This document shows, piece by piece, positions 20,013 through 28,477 of a stretch of DNA of 64,000 nucleotides (its first letter is position 1; each line of letters begins with the position of its first letter). A program made the translations under genes and the position numbers. Under the pieces are notes generated by a model. That model ran no database searches, was not told the DNA's origin, and was given only the letters and a program-made list of their open reading frames with translations. The stretch lies in assembly GCA_029959285.1 (NCBI GenBank), contig JASCOE010000005.1:248001-312000 (forward strand), in the 5' to 3' direction. Origin of the DNA: Flavobacteriaceae bacterium PS02337. Its GTDB lineage: Bacteria > Bacteroidota > Bacteroidia > Flavobacteriales > Flavobacteriaceae.

Positions 20013-20103
20013 TTGATTTTGTTGTAAATAAAAAGAGAAAGTAAAATAAAAAATATCTATCTTGATAATCAGTTTACTAACAAACCACTTAAACTAATAA
20101 ACG

Positions 20104-21180
20104 ATGAAAATGATTAATCTTGTAAATAGGGCGGGTATCTTTACACTTATCCTATTGTTTGTTTTTCAATCTTGCAGCAGCAGTAATGAAACTGGTGATG
20201 ATACTCCGGTAAATCCTGCACCAACAAATCTTACTGTTAACGTTGAAATTATTGGGAAAACAGCTGAAAATCCAAATGGAGACGGAAGCGGAAAAGTAAA
20301 ATTAATCCTAAATGCTACCAATGCGCAATCGTACAAAGTACTGATTAATAACGAACTTAAAGAAGTTACTTCTGGAGAATTAATATACGAATTTAAAACA
20401 TCTGGAATCAACTCTTATGCAATTTCTGTTTCTGCTTACAACGGATTAAAATACACAAGCACTTCTACAACTGTAAATGTTTTTGTAGCAAGAAAAGTAA
20501 TTTGGTCTGATGAATTTAATGTTGATGGCGCTCCAGATACTTCAAAATGGGGTTACAACACAGGAACTGGCGACGGCTGGGGAAATAACGAATTACAATA
20601 TTACACAACTCGTACAGAAAATGTAAAAATTGAAGGCGGTCTTTTGAAAATTACAGCCATCAAAGAAGATTATATGGGAAGTAAATATACTTCGACAAGA
20701 ATGCTGACAAAAGGTAAATTTTCATTTAAATATGGAAGAGCAGAAGTTAGAGCAAAATTACCAGTTGGCGGCGGAACATGGCCAGCTTTTTGGCTTCTTG
20801 GCGATAATATAGATACAGTTCCGTGGCCGGGTTGCGGAGAAATCGACATTTTAGAATCGGTTGGAAATAATCCGAATGTAATTCATTCTTCATTGCATTC
20901 TCCAGGACGTTCTGGAAATACACCTGACACAAAAACTACAATAGCTCCAAATTCAACTACAGAATTTCATATTTATGCAGCCGAATGGAGTGCAGAAAAT
21001 ATCAAATTTTATGTAGACGATAATTTATTTTATACGTACAAAAACTCAAGTACAACTCCATTTAATGCAAATTTCTTTGTTATTCTGAATTTTGCAATGG
21101 GAGGAAATTTTGGAGGAACAGTTGATCCAAATTTCAAAAGTGCAACTTACGAAGTAGATTACGTAAGAGTGTATAATTAA
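20104..21180 (+). CDS. GH16 endo-beta-glucanase (laminarinase-like) lipoprotein
   Basis: The 358-residue lipoprotein (Cys24 in FQSC) has a serine-rich tether, a PKD-like Ig domain at about 40-127 and a GH16 catalytic domain at about 131-358. The active-site motif GEIDILE gives nucleophile Glu246, Asp248 and acid/base Glu251. The surrounding WPAFWLLG and FFVILNFAMGG stretches are typical of bacterial laminarinases (endo-1,3-beta-glucanase). As a surface enzyme it would make oligosaccharides for the SusC/SusD importers. It is the best single clue that the locus targets a beta-1,3-glucan. Confidence 0.93.
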   Translation: MKMINLVNRAGIFTLILLFVFQSCSSSNETGDDTPVNPAPTNLTVNVEIIGKTAENPNGDGSGKVKLILNATNAQSYKVLINNELKEVTSGELIYEFKTSGINSYAISVSAYNGLKYTSTSTTVNVFVARKVIWSDEFNVDGAPDTSKWGYNTGTGDGWGNNELQYYTTRTENVKIEGGLLKITAIKEDYMGSKYTSTRMLTKGKFSFKYGRAEVRAKLPVGGGTWPAFWLLGDNIDTVPWPGCGEIDILESVGNNPNVIHSSLHSPGRSGNTPDTKTTIAPNSTTEFHIYAAEWSAENIKFYVDDNLFYTYKNSSTTPFNANFFVILNFAMGGNFGGTVDPNFKSATYEVDYVRVYN

Positions 21181-21197
21181 CATAAGTTTTAAATACT

Positions 21198-21248
21198 TTT
21201 TAATCTGTAAAGCCACGGAAACAGTAGCTTTACAGATTAAAATTTTTT
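21198..21248 (+). terminator. Strong hairpin between GH16 and EEP genes
   Basis: A 14 to 16-bp stem (TTAATCTGTAAAGC at 21200-21213, GCTTTACAGATTAA at 21227-21240) with a 13-base loop is followed by six T, ending three bases before the next ATG. It would end most GH16 transcripts or modulate read-through. Confidence 0.82.
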
Positions 21249-21251
21249 AAC

Positions 21252-22091
21252 ATGAAAAAGATACAAAAACTTGTTTTAGCATTAGCGTTACTTTTGGCTG
21301 CGAACTCATTTTATGGTCAGAATTTAAAAATTATGACCTATAATATCCGTTTAGATGTTGCATCAGATGGAGAAAACGCGTGGCCAAATAGAAAGGATTA
21401 TTTTAATTCTCAAATTAAATTTTACAGTCCAGATATTTTCGGAGTTCAGGAAGCAACGCCAAATCAAGTTTTAGATATTGCAGCGGCTCAAACAAATTAC
21501 AATAGATTCGGAATCGGAAGAGAAGAAAACGGAACTGGTGAAGCGTGTACGATTTACTATAAAAAAGATCGTTTTAAAGTAGAACAATCCAATACTTTTT
21601 GGCTTTCAGAAACGCCAAATGTAGTTTCAAGAGGCTGGGATGCAGCTTGCAACAGAGTTTGTACGTATGGACTTTTTAAAGATTTAAAAACTAAAAAAAT
21701 GTTTTGGATTTTCAATCTTCATTTAGATCATATGGGAGAAGTTGCCAGAGTAAAAGGCGTACAGCTTGCTCTTTCTAAAATAAAAGAACTCAACACTAAA
21801 AATTATCCAGCATTTTTAATGGGTGATTTTAATTCAGAACCAAACACAGCTCAAATTGCAGAAATCAAAAAAGTAATGGATGATACCAAAGATGTTTCTA
21901 AAGAAAAACCTTTTGGACCTTCTGGCACTTTCAATGATTTCAAACATAACGAACCCGTAACATTATTATTAGACTACATTTTCATTTCGAAAAACAGTGG
22001 TCTAAACATACAAAAACATGCAGTGTTAAGTGATTCGAAAGATTTAAAATATCCTTCGGATCATTTGCCTGTTTTAATAGAAATAGATTAA
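21252..22091 (+). CDS. Secreted endonuclease/exonuclease/phosphatase-fold protein
   Basis: The 279-residue protein has a signal peptide (about 1-22, ending FYGQ) and the EEP superfamily motifs: MTYNIR near the N-terminus, FGVQEA (metal-binding Glu), NLHLDH, MGDFNSEP and the C-terminal SDHLPV. The fold covers nucleases, inositol phosphatases and sphingomyelinases, and the sequence does not tell which. It is co-directional with the following GH30 D (1-base gap) and GH3, so it is expressed with glycan enzymes; a role in trimming phosphate or lipid substituents is speculation. Confidence 0.85.
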   Translation: MKKIQKLVLALALLLAANSFYGQNLKIMTYNIRLDVASDGENAWPNRKDYFNSQIKFYSPDIFGVQEATPNQVLDIAAAQTNYNRFGIGREENGTGEACTIYYKKDRFKVEQSNTFWLSETPNVVSRGWDAACNRVCTYGLFKDLKTKKMFWIFNLHLDHMGEVARVKGVQLALSKIKELNTKNYPAFLMGDFNSEPNTAQIAEIKKVMDDTKDVSKEKPFGPSGTFNDFKHNEPVTLLLDYIFISKNSGLNIQKHAVLSDSKDLKYPSDHLPVLIEID

Positions 22092-22092
22092 A

Positions 22093-23517
22093 ATGAAAAA
22101 CATCAACAAAAAACTTCAAATCCTAGTTTTACTGCCATTAATCGTAATGCAGCTAAATTGTGGATCTTCTAAAAATGCAACAAAAAATACAGGAAAAGTA
22201 GCATCTTGGATTACAACGACAGATGAAACTTCAAAACTTAAAAAACAACCCGAATTAGTTTTTACTTCAGAAACAAATTCAAATCAAACCATTGAAGTAA
22301 ATCCTTCAGAAAAATTTCAAACTATCGAAGGTTTCGGATTTTCACTAACAGGAGGAAGTGCACAAGCCATTAAAAAACTAGACAAATCAAAAAGAGAAGC
22401 ATTGCTTCAGGAATTATTTTCTAGAAAAGATAATGCAATTGGTTTAAGTTATTTAAGAATAAGTATTGGAGCATCAGATTTGAATGAAAAAGTTTTTTCG
22501 TATGATGATTTACCAGAAGGACAAACAGATTTAAAGTTAGAAAAATTTAATTTAGGACCTGATTTAGAAGATGTAATTCCGGTTTTAAAAGAAATTTTAG
22601 CCATAAATCCGAAGATTAAAATAATGGGTTCTCCGTGGTCGCCTCCAGTTTGGATGAAAGACAATGGAAGCTCGAAAGGCGGAAGTTTACAGCCGAAATA
22701 CTATCAGGTTTATGCAGAATATTTTGTGAAATACATTCAAGCAATGAAATCTCACGGAATTGTAATTGACGCCATTACGCCTCAAAACGAACCTTTACAT
22801 CCAGGAAATAATCCAAGTTTATTGATGTTGGCAGAACAGCAAGCAGATTTTATTGGAAATAATTTAGGTCCCGCTTTCGCGAAAGCAGGAATCAAAACCA
22901 AAATTATTGTTTACGATCATAATTGCAATAAACCAGAATATCCTTTGACAATTTTAAAAGATCCGAAAGCAAATCCATTTGTTACAGGTTCGGCTTTTCA
23001 CTTATACGAAGGAGATATTAGCGCTTTGTCAACAGTTCATAATGCTTTTCCGAATAAAGATTTGTATTTTACCGAACAATATACAGGAACAGGAGCAAAT
23101 TTTGAGACTGACTTGAAATGGAGTGTAAAAAATGTAGTTATCGGATCAATGCGTAACTGGAGTAAAAATGCACTTTCGTGGGGATTAGCAAATGACGAGT
23201 TTTATAAACCTTTTACACCAGGAGGATGTTCAACTTGCAAAGGCGCTTTGATGGTTGACCAAAATCAGAACATCAAAAGAGAAGTAGGATATTATATTAT
23301 CGGACATGCTTCTAAATTTGTTCCAGAAGGTTCAGTAAGAATTGGAAGTAATATTTCAGGAAATTTGTATAATGTTGCTTTTAAAACTCCATCAGGACAA
23401 ACGGTTCTTATTGTAGAAAATGACGGATCTTCAGCAGAAACTTTTAATATTAAATACAACCAAAAACAAACCTCAACCACACTAAACGCAGGAGCTGTAG
23501 CCACTTACGTTTGGTAA
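22093..23517 (+). CDS. GH30 glycosidase D, lipoprotein
   Basis: This 474-residue lipoprotein (Cys23 in MQLNC) has GH30 catalytic residues Glu233 (PQNEP) and Glu328 (YFTEQ) and shares the GGCSTCKGA motif and overall sequence with enzyme C at 18470. It starts one base after the EEP gene and runs to 15 bases before the GH3 start, so the three are one transcription unit. Having two copies of each of two GH30 types suggests division of labour between surface and periplasm or between linkages. Confidence 0.9.
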   Translation: MKNINKKLQILVLLPLIVMQLNCGSSKNATKNTGKVASWITTTDETSKLKKQPELVFTSETNSNQTIEVNPSEKFQTIEGFGFSLTGGSAQAIKKLDKSKREALLQELFSRKDNAIGLSYLRISIGASDLNEKVFSYDDLPEGQTDLKLEKFNLGPDLEDVIPVLKEILAINPKIKIMGSPWSPPVWMKDNGSSKGGSLQPKYYQVYAEYFVKYIQAMKSHGIVIDAITPQNEPLHPGNNPSLLMLAEQQADFIGNNLGPAFAKAGIKTKIIVYDHNCNKPEYPLTILKDPKANPFVTGSAFHLYEGDISALSTVHNAFPNKDLYFTEQYTGTGANFETDLKWSVKNVVIGSMRNWSKNALSWGLANDEFYKPFTPGGCSTCKGALMVDQNQNIKREVGYYIIGHASKFVPEGSVRIGSNISGNLYNVAFKTPSGQTVLIVENDGSSAETFNIKYNQKQTSTTLNAGAVATYVW

Positions 23518-23531
23518 ACAACTTAAAACTT

Positions 23532-25763
23532 ATGAAAAAAGTAACCACGATTACGCTGTTTATGCTTTCGCTTTTTGCGTCGGCACAACAGCAATCAGTA
23601 GATCAGAAAGTCAATGATCTGTTGAAGAAAATGACAATTGAAGAAAAAATCGGTCAGTTAAATCAATACACTGGCGACAATCAAGCAACTGGGCCAATTA
23701 CAATTAATCCGAACAAACAAAACGAAATCAAACAAGGTTTAATTGGTTCGATGCTAAATGTAATCGGAACAAAATATACGAGAGGATATCAGGAATTGGC
23801 AATGCAGTCAAGACTTAAAATTCCGTTGTTGTTTGGTCAAGACGTTATTCACGGATACAAAACAACGTTTCCTCTTCCTTTAGCAGAAGCGGCAAGCTGG
23901 GATTTAGCAGCGATTGAATTAGGAGCAAGAGTTGCAGCTACAGAAGCGGCTGCAAGTGGAATTCACTGGACATTTGCTCCAATGGTCGATATAGGTCGTG
24001 ATCCTCGTTGGGGACGTGTAATGGAAGGTGCAGGAGAAGATACTTATTTAGGTTCTAAAATTGCTTACGCAAGAGTAAAAGGTTTTCAAGGAAATAAATT
24101 AGGCGAGTTAAACTCTGTTATGGCATGTGTAAAACACTTTGCAGCTTATGGAGCTGGAGTTGGAGGTAGAGATTACAACTCTGTAGACATGAGCGAAAGA
24201 ATGCTTTTAGAAACCTATTTGCCTCCATTTAAAGCCGCTTTAGATGCTGGAGCAGCAACCTTTATGAATTCATTTAATGATATCAACGGAATTCCAGCAA
24301 CTGGAAACGCTCATTTACAAAGAGATATCTTAAAAGGAAAATGGAACTTTCAAGGTTTCGTAGTTTCAGATTGGGGTTCAATTGGAGAAATGGTCGCTCA
24401 CGGTTATTCTAAAGATCTTAAAGAAGCTGCTTATGCTGCCATTACTGCAGGAAGTGATATGGATATGGAAAGTAATGCATACCGTAAAAACTTAGCAGAG
24501 TTAGTAAAAGAAGGTAGAGTTTCTATTGACTTGGTTGATGATGCTGTAAGACGTATTCTTCGCAAGAAATTCGAATTAGGATTGTTTGATGATCCATACA
24601 AATATTCAGATCCAAAGAGAGAAGAAAAAGCGCTTAACAATCCTGAACATAGAAAAGCAGCTCGTGAAATGGCAGAGAAAAGTATCGTTTTATTAAAGAA
24701 CGAAAACCAGACTTTACCAATTTCAAAAAGCACAAAAACAATTGCTTTTATTGGTCCAATGGTAAAAGAATACAAAGCCAATATGGGATTTTGGGCTGTA
24801 GAATTACCAGAAGTAAATTATGATAAATGGGTCGTTTCGCAATGGGATGGACTTCAAAATAAAGTAGGAAAAAACACGAAACTGTTGTACGCAAAAGGCT
24901 GCGAAATTACGGGTGACAACAAAGATGGTTTTGCTGAAGCAGTTGAAACTGCAAAACAAGCCGACGTTGTTATTTTAAGTATTGGCGAAAGACATGATAT
25001 GAGCGGTGAGGCAAAAAGCCGTAGCGACATTCATTTGCCTGGAGTTCAAGAAGATTTAGTAAAAGCAATTCAAGCAACAGGAAAACCAGTTATTGTTTTA
25101 ATTAATGCAGGAAGGCCTCTTGTATTTAATTGGACTGCAGATAATGTTCCTGCAATTTTATACACTTGGTGGTTAGGCTCTGAAGCTGGAAATGCAATTG
25201 CAAATGTTTTATTTGGAGATTACAATCCGTCTGGAAAATTGCCAATGACTTTCCCTAGAGAAGTTGGACAAGTGCCGATTTATTACAATCATTTCAGCAC
25301 GGGAAGACCAGCAAAAGATGAAAATTCAACCAACTACGTTTCAGCTTATATCGATTTAAAAAACTCTCCAAAATATCCTTTTGGTTACGGATTAAGCTAC
25401 ACAACATTTGATTATTCTGGTTTGAAATTATCTTCAACAAAAATAAAAAGCAATGAATCTATCAAAGTTTCTTTCCAATTGAAAAATACTGGAAAAGTTG
25501 CCGGAGAAGAAGTAGTTCAATTATATTTAAAAGATAAATTCGGATCTGTTGTAAGACCAGTTTTAGAATTAAGAGATTTCCAAAAATTGAAATTAAATGC
25601 CGGAGAATCTAAAACAATCGAATTTACAATTGACAAAGAAAAATTGTCTTTCTACAATAATAAATTAGAATGGGGAACTGAGCCAGGAGATTTTGAAGTA
25701 ATGATCGGAACTTCATCAGCAGATATTAAATTAAGATCTGATTTTGAATTACTAGCAAATTAA
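23532..25763 (+). CDS. GH3 beta-glucosidase (BglX-like)
   Basis: The 743-residue exo-glucosidase has a type I signal (ends ASAQ), so it is probably periplasmic. I chose ATG 23532 over the in-frame ATG at 23511, which overlaps GH30 D. The GH3 N-terminal barrel has KHF at 201-203 and the nucleophile Asp280 in VVSDWG; the C-terminal alpha/beta domain and a fibronectin-III-like domain (about 645-735) follow. It would release glucose from imported beta-oligosaccharides and is the last gene of the locus, followed by a terminator. Confidence 0.93.
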   Translation: MKKVTTITLFMLSLFASAQQQSVDQKVNDLLKKMTIEEKIGQLNQYTGDNQATGPITINPNKQNEIKQGLIGSMLNVIGTKYTRGYQELAMQSRLKIPLLFGQDVIHGYKTTFPLPLAEAASWDLAAIELGARVAATEAAASGIHWTFAPMVDIGRDPRWGRVMEGAGEDTYLGSKIAYARVKGFQGNKLGELNSVMACVKHFAAYGAGVGGRDYNSVDMSERMLLETYLPPFKAALDAGAATFMNSFNDINGIPATGNAHLQRDILKGKWNFQGFVVSDWGSIGEMVAHGYSKDLKEAAYAAITAGSDMDMESNAYRKNLAELVKEGRVSIDLVDDAVRRILRKKFELGLFDDPYKYSDPKREEKALNNPEHRKAAREMAEKSIVLLKNENQTLPISKSTKTIAFIGPMVKEYKANMGFWAVELPEVNYDKWVVSQWDGLQNKVGKNTKLLYAKGCEITGDNKDGFAEAVETAKQADVVILSIGERHDMSGEAKSRSDIHLPGVQEDLVKAIQATGKPVIVLINAGRPLVFNWTADNVPAILYTWWLGSEAGNAIANVLFGDYNPSGKLPMTFPREVGQVPIYYNHFSTGRPAKDENSTNYVSAYIDLKNSPKYPFGYGLSYTTFDYSGLKLSSTKIKSNESIKVSFQLKNTGKVAGEEVVQLYLKDKFGSVVRPVLELRDFQKLKLNAGESKTIEFTIDKEKLSFYNNKLEWGTEPGDFEVMIGTSSADIKLRSDFELLAN

Positions 25764-25769
25764 GAAAAA

Positions 25770-25797
25770 AAGGGACTTTAAAAGTCCCTTTTTTTAT
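25770..25797 (+). terminator. Terminator after GH3
   Basis: An AAGGGACTT/AAGTCCCTT stem with a 3-base loop is followed by a T run, seven bases after the GH3 stop. Confidence 0.88.
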
Positions 25798-25808
25798 ATA
25801 ATCATTTT

Positions 25809-25833
25809 GAAAAAAGCCTCATAAATATGAGGC
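25809..25833 (-). terminator. Terminator of the small minus-strand gene
   Basis: A 7-bp stem GCCTCAT/ATGAGGC (25816-25833) with a 4-base loop is followed, on the minus strand, by a T run. Confidence 0.75.
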
Positions 25834-25863
25834 GGCATTATAAATTATTAACAGGGTACAAGG

Positions 25864-26151
25864 TTATTTTAAAACAGTATTTACAAAATCCATAGCGCCA
25901 ATTCCTTTATAAGAAGCATACAAAGCTTTATCAAAAGCTTCTTGTTTTGCTTTCTTATTTTTTGCGTCAGTTTCAACAATCATTTCGTTGAAAATTCTCT
26001 CTTGTTCAGCACTATATTTTAATGATGCTTCCAAAAGATACGTTTTAGATACAAATCCGAAAGAAGTCCAGATTTTGGTTCTAATTTTTTTATTGATGTT
26101 TTTTAATGAATAGGTAATCATAACTTCTGCATTTTTACTTTCTACACTCAC
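25864..26151 (-). CDS. Small hypothetical protein
   Basis: I do not recognise this 95-residue product. It is soluble and Lys/Glu-rich, has no signal peptide and shows a likely helical C-terminal half (SAEQERIFNEMIVETDAKNK). It lies alone between the glucan locus and the NUDIX regulator, opposite in strand to both, with its own downstream terminator, which supports it being a real gene. No function is proposed. Confidence 0.6.
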   Translation of the reverse strand: MSVESKNAEVMITYSLKNINKKIRTKIWTSFGFVSKTYLLEASLKYSAEQERIFNEMIVETDAKNKKAKQEAFDKALYASYKGIGAMDFVNTVLK

Positions 26152-26382
26152 TATGAAGAAAAATGGAACAGTTTGTATTATTTTTCTTTATTAATCATTG
26201 AAATCTAACAATTTAAATCATTAATGTGTTATTATGACGCAATGTAATTATTTTTTTTAAATTTGGGTTTAATTTTTAGTTAAATTGTGATTCATACACT
26301 TCTATAATTTTTTGAAAAATATTTCGAATTGGTTAAAATGAAGTAAATTGCAAGGTTATTGAAAGATTTATACTCAACTCGA

Positions 26383-27138
26383 ATGTTAAAAGACATTATA
26401 GATAACAATGAAAATTACCAGCCAGGACTTTCAATTGACTGTGTAATTTTCGGATTTCATGACAATCAGCTTAAAGTTTTACTGATAAAAGTAGAGCGCG
26501 CCAATAAATGGTCTTTACCCGGCGGTTTCATACCAGTAGATCAAGATATTGATACTGCTGCCATTACTGTTTTGAATAGCAGAACTGGCGTTGATGGTGT
26601 CTTTTTAAGACAATTTGCAACCTTCGGAAAAGTAAAGCGAAATCACCAGCATTTTGACAAAAAAATACTAGAATATCTTCAAATAGAAGAAGAAAAAGGA
26701 AAATGGCTAACTCGTCGTTTTGTAACAATTGGATATTATGCTTTAGTCGATTTTTCTAAAATTCTTCCAAATCTGGAGGGAAAAAATGAAATTGTAGAAT
26801 GGATTGATCATAAAGAAGTTCCAGAACTTATTTTAGATCACCGTGAAATTTTAGACAAAGCCTTAGATACATTAAGAATCGAATTGAATTTAATGCCAGT
26901 TGGTTACAACTTATTGCCAGAAAAATTTACAATTCCAGAGTTGCAGAAATTATACGAAACGATTTTGGACAAAAAACTCGATCGCAGAAATTTTCTTAGA
27001 AAAATAACCAATATCGGAATTCTGAATAAACTTGATGAAAAGAAAAGTAACGTAGCACATAAAGCGCCAAACTTATATTCTTTTGATAAAGATAAATACG
27101 ATGAGGTTTTAAAAAACGGATTAAATCAAGGTTGGTAA
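26383..27138 (+). CDS. NUDIX-derived transcriptional regulator (NrtR/AraR type)
   Basis: The product is 251 residues from ATG 26383; an in-frame TTG at 26359 would add eight residues. The N-terminal NUDIX fold (about 14-150) is recognisable by KWSLPGGF, but the catalytic box is degenerate: the REUxEExG core reads VLNSRTG, so hydrolysis is unlikely. The C-terminal winged helix (about 165-240, TIPELQKLYETILDKKLDRRNF) is that of NUDIX regulators that sense NAD metabolites or sugars. In Bacteroidota, relatives control sugar catabolism, and the position 600 bp from the glucan locus makes local regulation possible but unproven. Confidence 0.83.
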   Translation: MLKDIIDNNENYQPGLSIDCVIFGFHDNQLKVLLIKVERANKWSLPGGFIPVDQDIDTAAITVLNSRTGVDGVFLRQFATFGKVKRNHQHFDKKILEYLQIEEEKGKWLTRRFVTIGYYALVDFSKILPNLEGKNEIVEWIDHKEVPELILDHREILDKALDTLRIELNLMPVGYNLLPEKFTIPELQKLYETILDKKLDRRNFLRKITNIGILNKLDEKKSNVAHKAPNLYSFDKDKYDEVLKNGLNQGW

Positions 27139-27159
27139 GAGAAATTATAATTAAAAAAA

Positions 27160-27486
27160 ATGATTATGGTCTCAATTGAAACATTTAGAAAATTAGCATT
27201 ATCATTTCCTGATGCAACAGAAGAACCACATTTCGAAAAAACTTCTTTTCATATTAAGAAGAAAATTTTTGCCACTTTTGACGCAAAAAATAGTCATGCC
27301 GTTTTAAAATTAAACGAAATAGATCAATCTGTTTTTTGTTCGTCAAGCGAAAAGATTTTCTATCCGATTCCCAATAAATGGGGAAAACAAGGATGGACAA
27401 TTGTAGAACTTTCTAGAGTAAGACCAGAAATGTTTGAAGATGCTTTAATTCGTTCGTATGAAAATGTTGCTTCAAAAAAGAAGTAA
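27160..27486 (+). CDS. MmcQ/YjbR-family protein
   Basis: This 108-residue protein has the YjbR-like fold signature: an N-terminal FRKLALSFPDATEEPHF segment and a C-terminal HVTL-like WTIVELSRVRPEMFEDAL segment. The family adopts a double-wing DNA-binding-like fold but its role is poorly known. The start may be ATG 27160 or 27166. It lies 21 bp after the NUDIX regulator on the same strand and may be co-transcribed with it. Confidence 0.83.
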   Translation: MIMVSIETFRKLALSFPDATEEPHFEKTSFHIKKKIFATFDAKNSHAVLKLNEIDQSVFCSSSEKIFYPIPNKWGKQGWTIVELSRVRPEMFEDALIRSYENVASKKK

Positions 27487-27491
27487 TATTT

Positions 27492-28100
27492 CTATCTTAC
27501 AATTGTTCTAAAAGTTAAATTTACTCTCGGTTTTTGAGTTGTTTTTGTTGGAGGCAAACGATGAAGCCAATGCGTTTGAGTTTCATCTTTCATGACCAAT
27601 AAACTTCCGTGTTCCAGAATTAAAGAGACCGTTTCTTTTGATTCTTTATGCTTAAAAGCAAATTTACGTTCTGCACCAAAACTTAACGATCCGATTGCGC
27701 CATTCTTTTTCAAATCTTTTTCGGCGTCGCTGTGCCAAGCCATTCCTTCTTCGCCAGAATGATATAAATTCAACAGACAAGAATTGAAATTTTCGCCTGT
27801 TTTTTCTTCAATAATTTTCTTTAATTCTAAAAGTTCTTTTGTCCACGGAAGCGCTTTTTTTGTTGTATTCGAATACGTATATTCAAATTCTTTGTCGCCA
27901 TACCAAGCTACTTTTCGTTTGGTTAAAATCAATTTTCCAAAAATAATCGCTTCATCATTTTTCCATTCAATTGTATTCAATAAAATATCGCGATAGAAAT
28001 CTGATTCTTCTCTAGAAAATAATTTTCCATAATAATTCACCGTTCCATCTTTTGGAAGAAAATTGGTTTTTTCGTCTGTTTGCGGATTAAATAAGTCCAT
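27492..28100 (-). CDS. alkB: AlkB-like 2-oxoglutarate/Fe(II) DNA-repair dioxygenase
   Basis: The 202-residue protein is the size of AlkB homologues. It has metal ligands His123 and Asp125 (AWHSDAE), a distal His180 and the 2-oxoglutarate-binding arginine motif RVNLTFR (Arg192 and Arg198). Such enzymes oxidatively demethylate 1-methyladenine and 3-methylcytosine. Its start overlaps the Ada-type zinc-domain gene by 14 bp, and the Ada-like regulator/methyltransferase lies upstream on the same strand, so it belongs to an alkylation-response cluster. Confidence 0.88.
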   Translation of the reverse strand: MDLFNPQTDEKTNFLPKDGTVNYYGKLFSREESDFYRDILLNTIEWKNDEAIIFGKLILTKRKVAWYGDKEFEYTYSNTTKKALPWTKELLELKKIIEEKTGENFNSCLLNLYHSGEEGMAWHSDAEKDLKKNGAIGSLSFGAERKFAFKHKESKETVSLILEHGSLLVMKDETQTHWLHRLPPTKTTQKPRVNLTFRTIVR

Positions 28101-28332
28101 TTTTCCAGTTTTGATATTCGGTTTTCATGCAATGTCCGCAAGGTCTAAAGCCGTTTTCTTTCGCTTCAATTTCAGAAGAAAAGAAAACCCGATTTTCACG
28201 TTTCATCCTTTTACCTGAAGAACATTTTAAAGTTCCGTAGATTTTTAATTTTTGGTTGCCACCGAAACAAATTTCCGCATTTTTAATTTTATTTCGAAGT
28301 TCTGAATCGGTTATTTCAAAATGTTGAATCAT
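28087..28332 (-). CDS. Stand-alone Ada-type metal-binding domain protein
   Basis: The 81-residue protein resembles only the N-terminal zinc domain of Ada: IYGTLKCSSGKR followed by RENRVFF and GFRPCGHC. Three cysteines are visible (37, 65, 68); the second cysteine of the Ada CxxxC pair is Lys41, so metal binding would need another ligand such as His67. In E. coli Ada this domain accepts methyl groups from phosphotriesters. Here it is a separate gene overlapping alkB, while the protein at 29321 lacks exactly this domain. Confidence 0.8.
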   Translation of the reverse strand: MIQHFEITDSELRNKIKNAEICFGGNQKLKIYGTLKCSSGKRMKRENRVFFSSEIEAKENGFRPCGHCMKTEYQNWKNGLI

Positions 28333-28352
28333 TATTTTATAGATATTTTATT

Positions 28353-28433
28353 CTGTAGAGACGCACCGCAGTGCATCTAACGTTATGTTTTTCTACAATC
28401 TTTGCGTAGACGCACTGCGGTGCGTCTCTACAG
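28353..28433. repeat. MITE-like palindromic repeat, copy 1
   Basis: This 81-bp element has 27-bp terminal inverted repeats with one mismatch, starting CTGTAGAGACGCACCGCAG. Its reverse complement matches copy 2 at 29215-29301, including part of the interior (ACAATCTTTGCGTAGACG). No coding capacity is present. Confidence 0.85.
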
Positions 28434-28477
28434 ATACACTATCTGTAGAAACCTCTGACCCTTTGCACCTCTGCCCC

